Shown here: positions 41,613 through 51,796 of the stretch, piece by piece
Numbering within the stretch: the stretch's first letter is position 1
Layout of the letters: the number at the start of each line of letters is the position of its first letter
NCBI RefSeq assembly: GCF_900100665.1
Contig: NZ_FNCS01000003.1
Coordinates: forward strand, 310,001-374,000
Reading direction: 5' to 3'
Source: Pelagibacterium luteolum
GTDB taxonomy: Bacteria > Pseudomonadota > Alphaproteobacteria > Rhizobiales > Devosiaceae
Length of the DNA stretch: 64,000 bases
Position numbers and translations under genes: made by a program
The notes under the pieces: generated by a model
Told to the model about the DNA's origin: nothing
Databases searched by the model: none
What the model saw: only the letters and a program-made list of their open reading frames with translations

Positions 41613-42749
41613 ATGACTTTCGAACGCATCACCCGCCGCATCGACGCCGATGCACCCGGCACCACGACCGAGTTGACGATCTTCCGCATTGGGCCGGCGG
41701 ACGCCAAAACCAAAATCTACATGCAGGCCGCGCTCCACGCCGACGAACAGCCTGGCATCATGGCGCTCCACCATTTGCTGCCTCTGCTTCAGGCCGCCGA
41801 TGAAAAGGGCGATCTCTCCGCGCGGTTTTCGGTCCTGCCCATGGTCAACCCGCTGGGCATGGGGCAGCACCTGTTCCATAGCCATATCGGCCGCTACGAT
41901 TTCCGGTCGGGCACAAATTTCAACCGCCGCTGGCCGGATTTGTTTGCTGCAATCGGGGACAGCGTTGGACGACGGCTTGGAGACGATGCGGAGGCCAATG
42001 TCGGTTTGATCCGCGATGCTATTCGTGACTGGCTGGAGGCACAGACGCCAGTCACAGCAATGCAAAAACTACGGCATCTGGTGATGACCGAAGCCCATGA
42101 CGCCGACTACGTCCTCGATCTCCATTGTGACAACGAAGCGCTGGTCCATCTGTTTGTTACGCCGGATTCAATGGCCGAATTGCAGGAACTGGCGGACCAT
42201 ATGGGGTCGGTCGCGCAATTGACTGCGGAAGATTCCGGTGGCGGTTCCTTCGACGAAGTCTGGCCATCCCTCTGGACGCGCCTGCGGGCCGCCCACCCAG
42301 ACACGCCCATCCCGTTTTCCGCACGCGCGGCCACACTCGAATATCGTGGCCAGCCCGATGTTTATGACGACATGGGCCGCGACGACGCGCGGCGGCTATT
42401 CAATTTCCTTATCGCCAAGGGATTTGTCTCCGGCACGGCACCGAAAGTGGCCCCGGCGCCCGCGCCGCTGCCGCTCAGCGCAACTGAAATGTTGCGCGTC
42501 GAACAAGCCGGGCTTTTGGCCTACCGCGTCGAACTCGGCGACGTTGTCGAAAAGGGTCAAGCCATTGCCGATCTCATCGCGCTCGACGGCCCCCACGCCT
42601 TCACAAAGCGCACACCCGTCGTGGCCAACACCGCTGGTCGGGTTATTTCGCGCAATGTCGCGAAATATGTCGTTCCCGGCAATTCCATCGCCAAGATTGT
42701 CGGTACAGAGCCCATCCCCGGTCGCGAAGGTTATCTCTTGGAGGATTGA
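41613..42749 (+). CDS. succinylglutamate desuccinylase/aspartoacylase family hydrolase
   Basis: The 378-residue zinc hydrolase has the metal motif of the M14-like AstE/ASPA family: H43 and E46 in ALHADEQPG, N-R in NFNRRWPD, and the third ligand in VLDLHCDNEA. A C-terminal beta-rich domain contains RVELGDVVEKGQAIADL. The family removes acyl groups from amino acids. Three bases from the transporter genes, it likely deacylates the imported compound. The exact substrate is unknown. Its last 19 bases overlap the convergent channel gene. Confidence 0.85.
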   Translation: MTFERITRRIDADAPGTTTELTIFRIGPADAKTKIYMQAALHADEQPGIMALHHLLPLLQAADEKGDLSARFSVLPMVNPLGMGQHLFHSHIGRYDFRSGTNFNRRWPDLFAAIGDSVGRRLGDDAEANVGLIRDAIRDWLEAQTPVTAMQKLRHLVMTEAHDADYVLDLHCDNEALVHLFVTPDSMAELQELADHMGSVAQLTAEDSGGGSFDEVWPSLWTRLRAAHPDTPIPFSARAATLEYRGQPDVYDDMGRDDARRLFNFLIAKGFVSGTAPKVAPAPAPLPLSATEMLRVEQAGLLAYRVELGDVVEKGQAIADLIALDGPHAFTKRTPVVANTAGRVISRNVAKYVVPGNSIAKIVGTEPIPGREGYLLED

Positions 42750-43363
42750 TCCCGGACGGGCGAATAGACAAACCGCGGCATCTCGATCTTGAAGACGATC
42801 GCCAGCGTCCGGAGCGTGAACCCGATACCCATGGCGATAAGCGCGATCAGATCGATGGGCACACCCGCCTGCAGGCCAAAATAGAATACGCAAGCGGTGA
42901 TCGCCGATACCGTGGCGTAAAGCTCGCCCGAAAAGAGCAGCGGCACGTCATTGCAGAGGACATCGCGCAAGACGCCACCGACGCAGCCAGTGATCATCCC
43001 CGCAACGATCACGATCAGGACCGGTTGTCCCATCTCCATGGCGACGATGCAGCCGGTGATCGTGAAAACCACCAGCCCCAGGGCGTCAAGCAGCAGGAAG
43101 ATCAGCTTCAGCCTCTCCATCACGCGTGCTACGGCGATGGTGAATAGGGCCGCCGCGATGGTCACGAGCAAATAGGCGGGCTGCTCGACCCAGAGCAATG
43201 GATAATGGCCCAGCAGGAGATCGCGCGTCGTGCCGCCACCCAGGGCCGTGACGCAGCCCAGGACGCACACACCGAACCAGTCCATGTTGCGGCGTCCCGC
43301 CGCCAGTGCCGCTGTCATCGATTCCGCGGCTAGCGCGATGACAAATATGGTATGAAGCAGCAT
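42731..43363 (-). CDS. TRIC-type cation channel protein (UPF0126)
   Basis: The 210-residue protein has seven hydrophobic segments in two similar halves, each with the glycine-rich kink motif of prokaryotic TRIC channels (GGGTTRDLL in the first, GGVLRDVL in the second). These proteins form trimeric potassium-permeable channels. The ATG at 43363 was chosen for its GGAGGG site. Its 3' end overlaps the desuccinylase-like gene by 19 bases, and its 5' end is divergent from the transglutaminase unit. Confidence 0.9.
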   Translation of the reverse strand: MLLHTIFVIALAAESMTAALAAGRRNMDWFGVCVLGCVTALGGGTTRDLLLGHYPLLWVEQPAYLLVTIAAALFTIAVARVMERLKLIFLLLDALGLVVFTITGCIVAMEMGQPVLIVIVAGMITGCVGGVLRDVLCNDVPLLFSGELYATVSAITACVFYFGLQAGVPIDLIALIAMGIGFTLRTLAIVFKIEMPRFVYSPVRDQSSKR

Positions 43364-43507
43364 GGTGCCCTCCGACAATCTGGACTGGTGCCTTAATGAC
43401 ACCGACCATGGCCGCTAACACATTGCCCGTAAAGCACGATTGCGTTCGTCCGTGCTTTGCCGCTATCGTTGTGGCGCGAGCGTGGGAATCTCTTGGAAGG
43501 TCTGCCG

Positions 43508-46500
43508 ATGGCGATCAAAGCCGCGATCTATCATCTCACGCACTACAAGTATGATCGGCCCGTAACGCTTGGACCACAGATCATACGCCTACAGCCCGCG
43601 CCCCATTCGCGCACCAAGGTGCTGAGCCACTCGCTCAAGGTCTCGCCGTCCAATCATTTCGTGAACGTCCAGCAAGACCCCTACGGAAACTTTCAGGCCC
43701 GCTACGTCTTCCCCGAACCGGTGACCGAGCTCAAGATCGAAGTCGATCTCGTCGCCGACATGACTGTCTATAATCCGTTCGATTTCTTCGTCGAGCCGGA
43801 AGCCGAGATCTGGCCGTTCGACTATCCCGAAGCGATTGCGCCCGATCTCGAAATCTATCGTAAGCCCGACCCGAGCTTTGGTCCGCTGTTCAAGGATTTG
43901 CTCGCGTCGATCGACCGGACGCCGCGCAATACGGTCAATTTCGTTGTCGACCTCAACGCGCGGCTGCAGAGCCAGATCGGCTATATCGTTCGGCTGGAAC
44001 CGGGCGTCCAAACGCCTGAAGAGACACTGGAAAAGTCCAAGGGCAGTTGTCGCGATACCGGGTGGCTGCTGGTCAATTTGTTGCGGCATCTCGGGTTCGC
44101 GGCCCGTTTCGTTTCAGGCTATTTGATCCAGCTCAAGCCCGATCTCAAGGCGCTTGATGGCCCTTCGGGGACGGAAAAGGATTTCACCGACCTGCACGCC
44201 TGGTGTGAGGTTTTCCTTCCCGGCGCCGGCTGGGTGGGGCTCGATCCGACGTCGGGCCTTCTGACCGGCGAGAGCCACATCCCGCTTGCCGCAACGCCTC
44301 ATTACTCCAATGCCGCGCCAATTTCAGGCCTCGCGAGCTTTGCCAATGTCGAGTTCGACTTCGACATGCAAGTCACGCGTGTCGCCGAGCACCCGCGCAT
44401 TACCAAGCCCTTTTCAGATGCCTCATGGTCCGATCTGACCGCGCTGGGGACACGGATCGACCAACAGCTTGCCGATATGGACGTCAGGCTCACCATGGGC
44501 GGCGAACCGACTTTCGTTTCAATAGACGATTTCGAAGCGGCTGAATGGAACGCCGATGCGGTGGGGCCGACCAAGCGCGAAAAGGCCGATATCCTGATCC
44601 GCCGCCTGCAGCAGCGCTTTGCGCCGGGCGGGTTTCTCCATTATGGGCAGGGCAAATGGTATCCCGGCGAAACGCTGCCACGCTGGACTTTTTCGCTTTA
44701 TTGGCGCAAGGACGGCGAGCCCGTCTGGTCCAATCCCGACCTTATCGCACGCGAAAAATCCGAGGCAACACCCACCCCTGAACAAGCAGAAGCCTTTATT
44801 CACGAGTTCGCGCACGCAATCGGACTGGATGGCTCGACGATCCAACCAGCCTATGAAGACCCCGCGGACTGGATTTTGAAGGAAGGCAATCTTCCCGAAA
44901 ACGTCGATCCGTCCAATCCAAAGCTCAAGGACCCCGAAGAGCGTCAGCGCATGACGCGGGTGTTCGAACGGGGCCTGACCGAGCCCAGCGGATACGTTCT
45001 GCCGGTCCAGAAATGGAACGCTCCGGCCCAGCCGTCCAAATGGCTCAGTGAGGTCTGGAAGACGCGTCGCGGCAAGCTCTATCTGGCGCCAGGCGATTCG
45101 CCAGTCGGCTATCGCCTGCCCCTCGGTGCGCTTCCACACGTGCCCGAGAGCGAATACCCCCATATCGTGCCGGAAGACCCTTTCGTTACGCGCGCGCCCT
45201 TGCCACCCCGCGAGGCGATGCTGCCAGAGCCCGACGAACGCGATCTTCCTACCGCGAGCCTAGCTATCGACGATGTGATCGTTCAACCCCGCGTCGAGCA
45301 GGAAATCACCGATATCGAGGGCAAGGTACGGACGGCGCTTTCGGTCGAGCCGCGCGATGGTCGGCTGACCGTCTTTATGCCGCCCACAGAGCGCCTGGAG
45401 GACTATCTCGAGTTGATCGCAGCCGCCGAAACGGCTGCGGCAAAGCTCGGATTGCCTGTGCATATCGAGGGCTACTCGCCGCCGTCAGACCCGCGCATGA
45501 ACGTCATGCGCGTCGCGCCTGATCCCGGTGTGATAGAAGTTAACGTCCATCCCGCATCCAACTGGGCGGAATGCGTCGCGATCACCGAAGCGGTCTATGA
45601 AGAGGCCCGACAGGCGCGGCTTGGTGCAGATAAATTCATGATCGATGGCAAGCACACCGGCACCGGCGGCGGCAACCATGTGGTCGTTGGCGGCGCGACG
45701 CCAAACGACAGCCCGTTCCTGCGTCGGCCCGATCTGCTGAAATCCTTCATCCTCCATTGGCAGCGCCATCCGTCGTTGTCCTACTTTTTTTCCGGGCTGT
45801 TCATCGGCCCGACCAGCCAGGCGCCGCGGATCGACGAAGCGCGGCATGACAGTCTCTACGAGCTCGAAATCGCGCTCGCGCAAGTCCCAAAGCGCGGCGA
45901 GGGCACGCCGCCCCTGCCCTGGGTCGTCGATCGGCTGTTCCGCAATCTGCTGGTCGATGTCGCGGGCAACACCCATCGCTCCGAGATTTGTATCGACAAA
46001 CTGTTCTCGCCCGATGGACCGACTGGGCGCTTGGGACTAGTCGAGTTTCGTGGCTTTGAAATGCCACCCAACGCCCGCATGAGCCTGGCGCAACAACTCC
46101 TGATGCGCGCGCTGGTCGCCCGTTTCTGGAAGGCCCCGATCACCGGCAAGCTGGTGCGCTGGGGCACGCGCCTGCATGACCGCTTCATGCTGTCCCATTA
46201 TGTGTGGGCCGACTTCCTCGATGTGCTCGACGATCTACGCGAGCACGGGTTCGATATCCATCCCGAATGGTTCGAAGCCCAGCTTGAGTTCCGCTTTCCC
46301 TTCTGTGGCGAGGTCACAGTGGCGGGACATACGCTCGAACTGCGCCAGGCGCTCGAGCCCTGGCACGTCATGGGCGAAACCGGCGCCATCGGCGGCACGG
46401 TGCGGTATGTTGATTCTTCGGTCGAGCGGATCGAAGTCAAGTTCTCGGGGCTCGAACCTGAACGCTATCGCGTAGCATGCAACCAACGCCCTGTGCCGCT

Positions 46501-46846
46501 GACGCCTACCGACAGTTCCGGCGTTTCGGTTGCCGGCGTGCGGTACAAGGCTTGGCAGCCCGCATCTGGTCTTCATCCGACCCGACCGGTCGATGCACCG
46601 CTGCATTTCGACGTCTATGACACCTGGACCGGGCGCGCGGTCGGCGGTTGCGTCTATCATGTCGCTCATCCGGCGGGCCGCAATTACGAAACGTTTCCTG
46701 TGAATGCCAACGAGGCCGAAGCAAGACGTCTTGCGCGGTTCGTGGCGTCCGGACATAGTGCCGGCTCTTATGATTTGCCGGCCGAAGCGCCCGCGCCCGA
46801 GTTTCCTCTGACGCTGGATCTAAGGCGACCTCACGAGTGGCTTTAG
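43508..46846 (+). CDS. large transglutaminase-like protein with DUF2126 domain
   Basis: The 1112-residue protein begins with the bacterial transglutaminase-associated domain ([18 protein letters not shown]). A transglutaminase core follows with a complete triad C181 (GSCRD), H230 (LHAWCE) and D246 (GLDPTSG). From about residue 300 to the end runs DUF2126, with [13 protein letters not shown] and [15 protein letters not shown], a glycine-rich segment like a nucleotide or amide-handling site. No signal peptide is seen. It is the first gene of a tightly linked triad (next gene starts at once). A peptide-bond or isopeptide chemistry is likely; the substrate is unknown. Confidence 0.92.
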   Translation: MAIKAAIYHLTHYKYDRPVTLGPQIIRLQPAPHSRTKVLSHSLKVSPSNHFVNVQQDPYGNFQARYVFPEPVTELKIEVDLVADMTVYNPFDFFVEPEAEIWPFDYPEAIAPDLEIYRKPDPSFGPLFKDLLASIDRTPRNTVNFVVDLNARLQSQIGYIVRLEPGVQTPEETLEKSKGSCRDTGWLLVNLLRHLGFAARFVSGYLIQLKPDLKALDGPSGTEKDFTDLHAWCEVFLPGAGWVGLDPTSGLLTGESHIPLAATPHYSNAAPISGLASFANVEFDFDMQVTRVAEHPRITKPFSDASWSDLTALGTRIDQQLADMDVRLTMGGEPTFVSIDDFEAAEWNADAVGPTKREKADILIRRLQQRFAPGGFLHYGQGKWYPGETLPRWTFSLYWRKDGEPVWSNPDLIAREKSEATPTPEQAEAFIHEFAHAIGLDGSTIQPAYEDPADWILKEGNLPENVDPSNPKLKDPEERQRMTRVFERGLTEPSGYVLPVQKWNAPAQPSKWLSEVWKTRRGKLYLAPGDSPVGYRLPLGALPHVPESEYPHIVPEDPFVTRAPLPPREAMLPEPDERDLPTASLAIDDVIVQPRVEQEITDIEGKVRTALSVEPRDGRLTVFMPPTERLEDYLELIAAAETAAAKLGLPVHIEGYSPPSDPRMNVMRVAPDPGVIEVNVHPASNWAECVAITEAVYEEARQARLGADKFMIDGKHTGTGGGNHVVVGGATPNDSPFLRRPDLLKSFILHWQRHPSLSYFFSGLFIGPTSQAPRIDEARHDSLYELEIALAQVPKRGEGTPPLPWVVDRLFRNLLVDVAGNTHRSEICIDKLFSPDGPTGRLGLVEFRGFEMPPNARMSLAQQLLMRALVARFWKAPITGKLVRWGTRLHDRFMLSHYVWADFLDVLDDLREHGFDIHPEWFEAQLEFRFPFCGEVTVAGHTLELRQALEPWHVMGETGAIGGTVRYVDSSVERIEVKFSGLEPERYRVACNQRPVPLTPTDSSGVSVAGVRYKAWQPASGLHPTRPVDAPLHFDVYDTWTGRAVGGCVYHVAHPAGRNYETFPVNANEAEARRLARFVASGHSAGSYDLPAEAPAPEFPLTLDLRRPHEWL

Positions 46847-49249
46847 ATGGATTCCCGCCTCTCCCGCGCCAGGCCGCGCAAGATGCCTGATCTGATCGGC
46901 GCTTATCGGCCGATTTCGGGCGTGTCCGATGAAATGGTCGCCCCCGATGGCACCGTCAAACCCGGCTGGCTGAAATTCATGACGGCGCTCGATGCTCTGG
47001 GCCATGAAGAACTGACCGACCGCTTCCAGCACGCCGACCAATACCTCCGAGACGCCGGCGTTTTCTACCGAATGTATGACGGGCTGGAACAGGGCGAACG
47101 AGACTGGCCGTTGGCCCATATTCCGCTGCTGATCGCCGAAACCGAATGGCGCCATATCGAAGCCGGTCTCGCCCAGCGCGCAGATCTTTTGGAGGACGTG
47201 CTCAGCGATATTTATGGCGACAACCAACTGGTGCGAGAAGGATTACTCCCGCCCGAGCTGATCGCGGGCAACCCGGAATTCTTGCGCCCCATGGTCGGTG
47301 TTCACCCAATGGGCGGACATCATCTGCACTTTTGCGCCTTCGAGCTGGGCCGTGGCCCTGACGGGCGCTGGTGGGTTCTGGGCGACCGCACCCAGGCTCC
47401 ATCGGGCGCGGGATTTGCACTGGAAAACCGCGTAGCGACCACGCGCGCCCTTGCCGACATCTATGCAGATCTCAACGTGCACCGCCTGGCCGGCTTCTTC
47501 CGCGATTTCCGCAATTCGCTGACCGACATGGCAGGCAATGGGTCGGGCCGCGTAGCTATTCTGACGCCCGGACCGCTCAACGAAACCTATTTCGAACACG
47601 CCTATATCGCGCGCTATCTCGGTTTCTTGCTGGTGCAGGGGGAAGATCTCGTTGTCGTCAATGGCGAAGTGATGGTGCGCACGGTATCGGGGCTCAAGCC
47701 GATAACCGTGCTATGGCGCCGGCTCGATGGCAGCTTTACCGATCCACTCGAACTCAATCAGGATAGCCACATCGGCACGCCCGGCATCACTGAAGCGGTA
47801 CGGCAAGGCTCGGTCGGCTTCGTCAATTCGCTGGGCGCGGGCATTCTCGAAACGCGAGCGCTTGGGGCATTTCTACCGGCCATTGCCCGGTCGCGGTTGG
47901 GGTCGGATCTCGCGCTGCCCAATATCGCCACATGGTGGTGCGGCGGAACGGCTGCGCGGGACTATGTGCGCGATAATATCGAGGACATGCTGGTCGGACC
48001 CGCGCTTTCGACGCTGCTCGCTATCGACGACGCAGGCGAGACATTGGCTGCAGCCGAACTCGACACGAAGGCGCGCGCGGACCTTCTAGCCCGCATCGAA
48101 GCCGATCCCAAGGCATTTGCAGCTCAGGAAGCCGTCAAGCTCTCGACAGCCCCCGTCTACGTCGGAGACGCGCTAGAGCCGCGCCCAGTGACCCTCAGGG
48201 TCTATGCCGCCCGCACAGCTAATGGATGGTCGATCATGCCCGGCGGATTTGCGCGGGTTGGCTATTCGCTCGATACCGCGGCCATCGCCATGCAGCGCGG
48301 CGGACAGGCAGCGGATGTCTGGGTGGTGAGCGACAGCGAGGTCGAACAGGTTTCGCTGCTGACAGGCTCCCAGCGCGCCATCGAACGCAATCCTTCAGGC
48401 AATCTGCCTTCGCGTGCGGGCGACAATCTGATTTGGTTAGGGCGTTATGCCGAGCGTTGCGAAGCCTCGGTGCGAATCTTGCGCTCCTGGCATCTGCGCC
48501 TTGCCGAACTCGGCCGAGAAGATAACCCGCTTCTGGTCGCCACGACCGAATACCTTGAACCTCTGGGCATCGATACCGCCGAGCCTGTGCCGGCGGGACT
48601 GCTGGCCGTCATCGACGGATCGGTGCGGTCGGCGAGCCAGATCCGCGACCGGTTCTCGCCCGATGGTTGGCTGGCGCTCACCGATCTTCAGAAGACGTCA
48701 CGCCGATTTGCGCGTGCAATCAAGCCCGGCGACGACGCCACGCGAGCCATGACCGTGCTTTTGCGCAAGCTGGCAGGCTTTTCCGGCCTTGTGCATGAAA
48801 ACATGTATCGGTTTGCAGGTTGGCGCTTCCTCGAAATTGGACGGCGCCTCGAACGGGGCATCCAGATCGCCGATATCGCCACCTGGCTTTGCGATCCCGA
48901 CGCACCCGAGGGCGCCACAGAAATGCTGCTCGAGATCGGTGACAGCGTCATGACGCACCGCCGTCGATACGGGTATGGCCATGGCAATCTCGGCGCCATC
49001 GAGCTCTTGATCACCGACCCACTCAATCCGCGCTCGGTCATGTTCCAGCTGACCGAACTTCTGGCACAGCTCAAGGAATTGCCGCGCGGCTATGTCGATG
49101 GGCAATTGTCTCCGGCGGCAAAAGCTGCGCTCAAGCTCCAGACCGAGTTGGCGGTAATCGATGCGAGCGACGTCAGCGTCGAAACGCTCAATGCCATCAG
49201 CGCGGGTCTCGCCCATATCTCCGATCTCATCGCGGAGATGTACTTTTAG
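46847..49249 (+). CDS. circularly permuted ATP-grasp protein fused to an alpha-E domain
   Basis: Residues 1 to about 470 form the circularly permuted type 2 ATP-grasp region (DUF404/DUF407), with GVHPMGGHHLHFCAFELGR and the GDRTQAPSGAGFALENR segment. Residues about 495-800 form the helical alpha-E domain (DUF403), starting LPSRAGDNLIWLGRYAERCE. ATP-grasp enzymes join an amine to a carboxylate with ATP. The fusion of the two parts is a known form in alphaproteobacteria. The ATG follows the stop of the previous gene without a gap. Confidence 0.93.
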   Translation: MDSRLSRARPRKMPDLIGAYRPISGVSDEMVAPDGTVKPGWLKFMTALDALGHEELTDRFQHADQYLRDAGVFYRMYDGLEQGERDWPLAHIPLLIAETEWRHIEAGLAQRADLLEDVLSDIYGDNQLVREGLLPPELIAGNPEFLRPMVGVHPMGGHHLHFCAFELGRGPDGRWWVLGDRTQAPSGAGFALENRVATTRALADIYADLNVHRLAGFFRDFRNSLTDMAGNGSGRVAILTPGPLNETYFEHAYIARYLGFLLVQGEDLVVVNGEVMVRTVSGLKPITVLWRRLDGSFTDPLELNQDSHIGTPGITEAVRQGSVGFVNSLGAGILETRALGAFLPAIARSRLGSDLALPNIATWWCGGTAARDYVRDNIEDMLVGPALSTLLAIDDAGETLAAAELDTKARADLLARIEADPKAFAAQEAVKLSTAPVYVGDALEPRPVTLRVYAARTANGWSIMPGGFARVGYSLDTAAIAMQRGGQAADVWVVSDSEVEQVSLLTGSQRAIERNPSGNLPSRAGDNLIWLGRYAERCEASVRILRSWHLRLAELGREDNPLLVATTEYLEPLGIDTAEPVPAGLLAVIDGSVRSASQIRDRFSPDGWLALTDLQKTSRRFARAIKPGDDATRAMTVLLRKLAGFSGLVHENMYRFAGWRFLEIGRRLERGIQIADIATWLCDPDAPEGATEMLLEIGDSVMTHRRRYGYGHGNLGAIELLITDPLNPRSVMFQLTELLAQLKELPRGYVDGQLSPAAKAALKLQTELAVIDASDVSVETLNAISAGLAHISDLIAEMYF

Positions 49250-49251
49250 GC

Positions 49252-50130
49252 ATGCTGTACGACATCAGGCTCAAACTCGAATACGCCTATGACGCCCCGG
49301 TTTCGGGCGGACGGCATCTGGCGCGGGTGTTTCCCGCCAACCTGCCCGGCATTCAGCGGGTCGTCGCGGCGGGGCTGACGCTATTGCCACAGCCGAGCGA
49401 ACAGACCGAGTTTACGGACTTTTTTGGCACCCGTGTCGCATCGCTGACCTATCGCAGCCAGCACGATGCCCTCGAAATTGCGGTGGCCGCCAGAGTCGAA
49501 GTGCTGCGGAAATCGCCGGGCATCGATTTCTCTCCATCCCCGGAAAAGCTGGGCGACGAACTCGCCGCCACCTGGGACATGAGTGCGTTGTCGCCCCACC
49601 ATTTTGTTGCTGCGAGCCCACGGGTGGATCTCGCCCCCGCAATCACCGAATATGCGCGCGAAAACATCGGCAAAGCGGTGACTGTCCACCAATTGGCCAA
49701 CGATCTGTGCCTCCGCATTCATGCCGATTTCGCCTATGACGGCGAAGCAACCCTTGTCGATACGCCTGTTTCCGAAGCATTCGCCCTTAAACGTGGGGTG
49801 TGCCAGGATTTTGCGCACATCATGATCGCCGGACTGCGTGGACTCGGTGTGCCGGCCGGTTATGTTTCAGGCTTTCTGCGCACCATGCCGCCCGAGGGTG
49901 AACAGCGCCTGGAAGGCGCAGACGCTATGCATGCCTGGGTCAAGGTCTGGTGCGGCAGAGAGATGGGGTGGATCGAATTCGACCCCACCAACGCAATGCG
50001 GGCGGGACAGGACCACATCGTCATTGGCTATGGCCGTGACTATTCCGACGTAGCTCCGATCGTTGGCATGCTGCGTTCGGCGGGTGGACAGGAAACCACT
50101 CAGGCCGTCGACGTTCTAGAAGTCGCTTAA
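49252..50130 (+). CDS. transglutaminase-like protein
   Basis: The 292-residue protein has an N-terminal beta domain (YDIRLKLEYAYDAPVSGGRH) and the transglutaminase core with triad C184 (RGVCQDFAH), H227 (AMHAWVKV) and D244 (EFDPTNAM). It is the compact partner of the large transglutaminase protein, two bases after the ATP-grasp/alpha-E gene. Such enzymes either cleave or form amide links. Its end overlaps the convergent permease gene by four bases. Confidence 0.93.
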   Translation: MLYDIRLKLEYAYDAPVSGGRHLARVFPANLPGIQRVVAAGLTLLPQPSEQTEFTDFFGTRVASLTYRSQHDALEIAVAARVEVLRKSPGIDFSPSPEKLGDELAATWDMSALSPHHFVAASPRVDLAPAITEYARENIGKAVTVHQLANDLCLRIHADFAYDGEATLVDTPVSEAFALKRGVCQDFAHIMIAGLRGLGVPAGYVSGFLRTMPPEGEQRLEGADAMHAWVKVWCGREMGWIEFDPTNAMRAGQDHIVIGYGRDYSDVAPIVGMLRSAGGQETTQAVDVLEVA

Positions 50131-50864
50131 GCCCGCCCCATGCGGCGAGCCGCAAGCTTTTCCAATGCCACGAAGCCGTCATAGATCAAGACCGCCAGTG
50201 CGCCCACGATCAGGCCCCCCTGCAGGACGAACGCGGTGTTCCCCGACAGGAGGCCGGCGATAATCACCTCGCCCAAAGTGCGCGCTGCAACGGTCGAACC
50301 GATGGTGGCGGTCGAAAGCGAAATGACCACCGATAGACGAATGCCGGCTAGGATCACTGGGAACGCCAACGGCAACTCAACACCGATCAGTCGCTGCCAG
50401 CCGGTCATCCCCGTGCCCCGCGCAGCTTCACGGACCGATGGGGAAATGCCCGTAAGGCCCGTCAGCGCATTCTCAAAGATCGGCAGTAGGCCATAAAGAA
50501 ACAGCGCCACGAGCGTAGGGCCCGTCCCAAAACCAAGCATGGGCACGGCGAGCGCCAGCACGGCGACGGGGGGAAAGGTCTGCCCGATATTGGCGACTGC
50601 ACGAGAAAGCGGCAGGAATTCTTCACCGAACGGACGCGTGACCAGAATGGCAAAGCCGACGGCGATCACGGTTGCCAAAGCGGTGGCCACCGCGACGATG
50701 GCCAGATGGCTGAGGGTAAGCGAGAGGATCGAAGTCTGCGTGTAGATCGCGGGCGCATTGAACCGGGTCAGCGGCGCAAAGACCGGAGAAAATACCTGCG
50801 GCATGACGATGAACGTCGCCAGCAGAACAAGGACCAACACCCTTATGATCGTTGATATCTTCAT
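50127..50864 (-). CDS. yehW: osmoprotectant ABC transporter permease, YehW-like
   Basis: The 245-residue permease has six hydrophobic segments and the coupling loop SVREAARGTGMTGWQRLIGVELPL, typical of glycine betaine/choline importers. It is the last gene of a four-gene unit that matches E. coli yehZYXW (binding protein, long permease, ATPase, short permease) in order and sizes. The ATG at 50864 overlaps the ATPase stop codon (TAATG). Confidence 0.9.
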   Translation of the reverse strand: MKISTIIRVLVLVLLATFIVMPQVFSPVFAPLTRFNAPAIYTQTSILSLTLSHLAIVAVATALATVIAVGFAILVTRPFGEEFLPLSRAVANIGQTFPPVAVLALAVPMLGFGTGPTLVALFLYGLLPIFENALTGLTGISPSVREAARGTGMTGWQRLIGVELPLAFPVILAGIRLSVVISLSTATIGSTVAARTLGEVIIAGLLSGNTAFVLQGGLIVGALAVLIYDGFVALEKLAARRMGRA

Positions 50865-51796
50865 TATGGCCGCGTGGCCTCTGCTTCGCATGCGGCGCGT
50901 GTGACCCGACCCACAATGGCCCCGTCGCGCTCCACAGGCAGTGCCTCGCGCCGTGACCAGAGCATTTCCGCATAGGCTTCACGTAGGGATGCAGCAGCGG
51001 TGATGGGCTTGCCGTCGGCAGGTCCGGGCCCAACCGCCTGCCCCGCGGTCTTGAGCGATAAAAGGCGAAATGCCCGATCACCCGATCCCAGCATGGCAAG
51101 GACAAAATCGTCGGCGGGCGCCGCGATGATCTCTTCCGGCGCGGCGTATTGGCGGACCTTGCCGTCGCTCATGACGGCGATCTTGTTACCCAGCTTGATT
51201 GCCTCGTCCATGTCATGGGTGACGAGGACTATCGTGGTGCCGAGCCGGCGCTGGATATCGAGAAGGTCTTCCTGCGCTTTGGCGCGGATTATGGGATCAA
51301 GTGCCCCGAAGGGCTCGTCCATGAGCAACACTGCGGGACCGGCCGCAAGGGCGCGCGCAACGCCGACCCGCTGCTTTTGTCCGCCGGACAGTTCATGCGG
51401 CATGCGGTGGCGATACGCTTCGGGTTCGAGCTGAAATAGCGTAAGCAATTCATCGACACGCGCGGCGATCTTTGCCTTATCCCAGCCCAGGAGGCGAGGA
51501 ACGGTAGCGATATTGCGGGCAACATCGTGGTGCGGGAAGAGCCCGTGGCCCTGGATGGCGTAGCCGATCTGCCGGCGCAATTGATAGGGCGGCTGGTCGA
51601 GGATGTCCCTGCCGTCTATGCGGACGGTGCCCGATGTTGGCTCGACCAAGCGGTTGATCATGCGCAAAAGCGTGGTCTTGCCCGACCCGGAGGTGCCCAC
51701 GATCGCAGCGATTTCACCATCGGCGACGGCCAAGGTCACGTCATCGACGACAGCCCGTCCATCATAGTGCTTGGAGAGATTTTCGATTTCGATCAT
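50864..51796 (-). CDS. yehX: osmoprotectant ABC transporter ATP-binding protein, YehX-like
   Basis: The 310-residue ATPase has Walker A GTSGSGKTT, LSGGQKQR, Walker B VLLMDEPFGALD and the switch histidine in VTHDMDEA. The C-terminal 70 residues after the ATPase core resemble the single regulatory domain of OpuA/YehX-type proteins and end in a CBS-like segment (ALPVERDGAIVGRVTR). It works with the permeases on either side. Start and stop overlap both neighbours. Confidence 0.93.
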   Translation of the reverse strand: MIEIENLSKHYDGRAVVDDVTLAVADGEIAAIVGTSGSGKTTLLRMINRLVEPTSGTVRIDGRDILDQPPYQLRRQIGYAIQGHGLFPHHDVARNIATVPRLLGWDKAKIAARVDELLTLFQLEPEAYRHRMPHELSGGQKQRVGVARALAAGPAVLLMDEPFGALDPIIRAKAQEDLLDIQRRLGTTIVLVTHDMDEAIKLGNKIAVMSDGKVRQYAAPEEIIAAPADDFVLAMLGSGDRAFRLLSLKTAGQAVGPGPADGKPITAAASLREAYAEMLWSRREALPVERDGAIVGRVTRAACEAEATRP

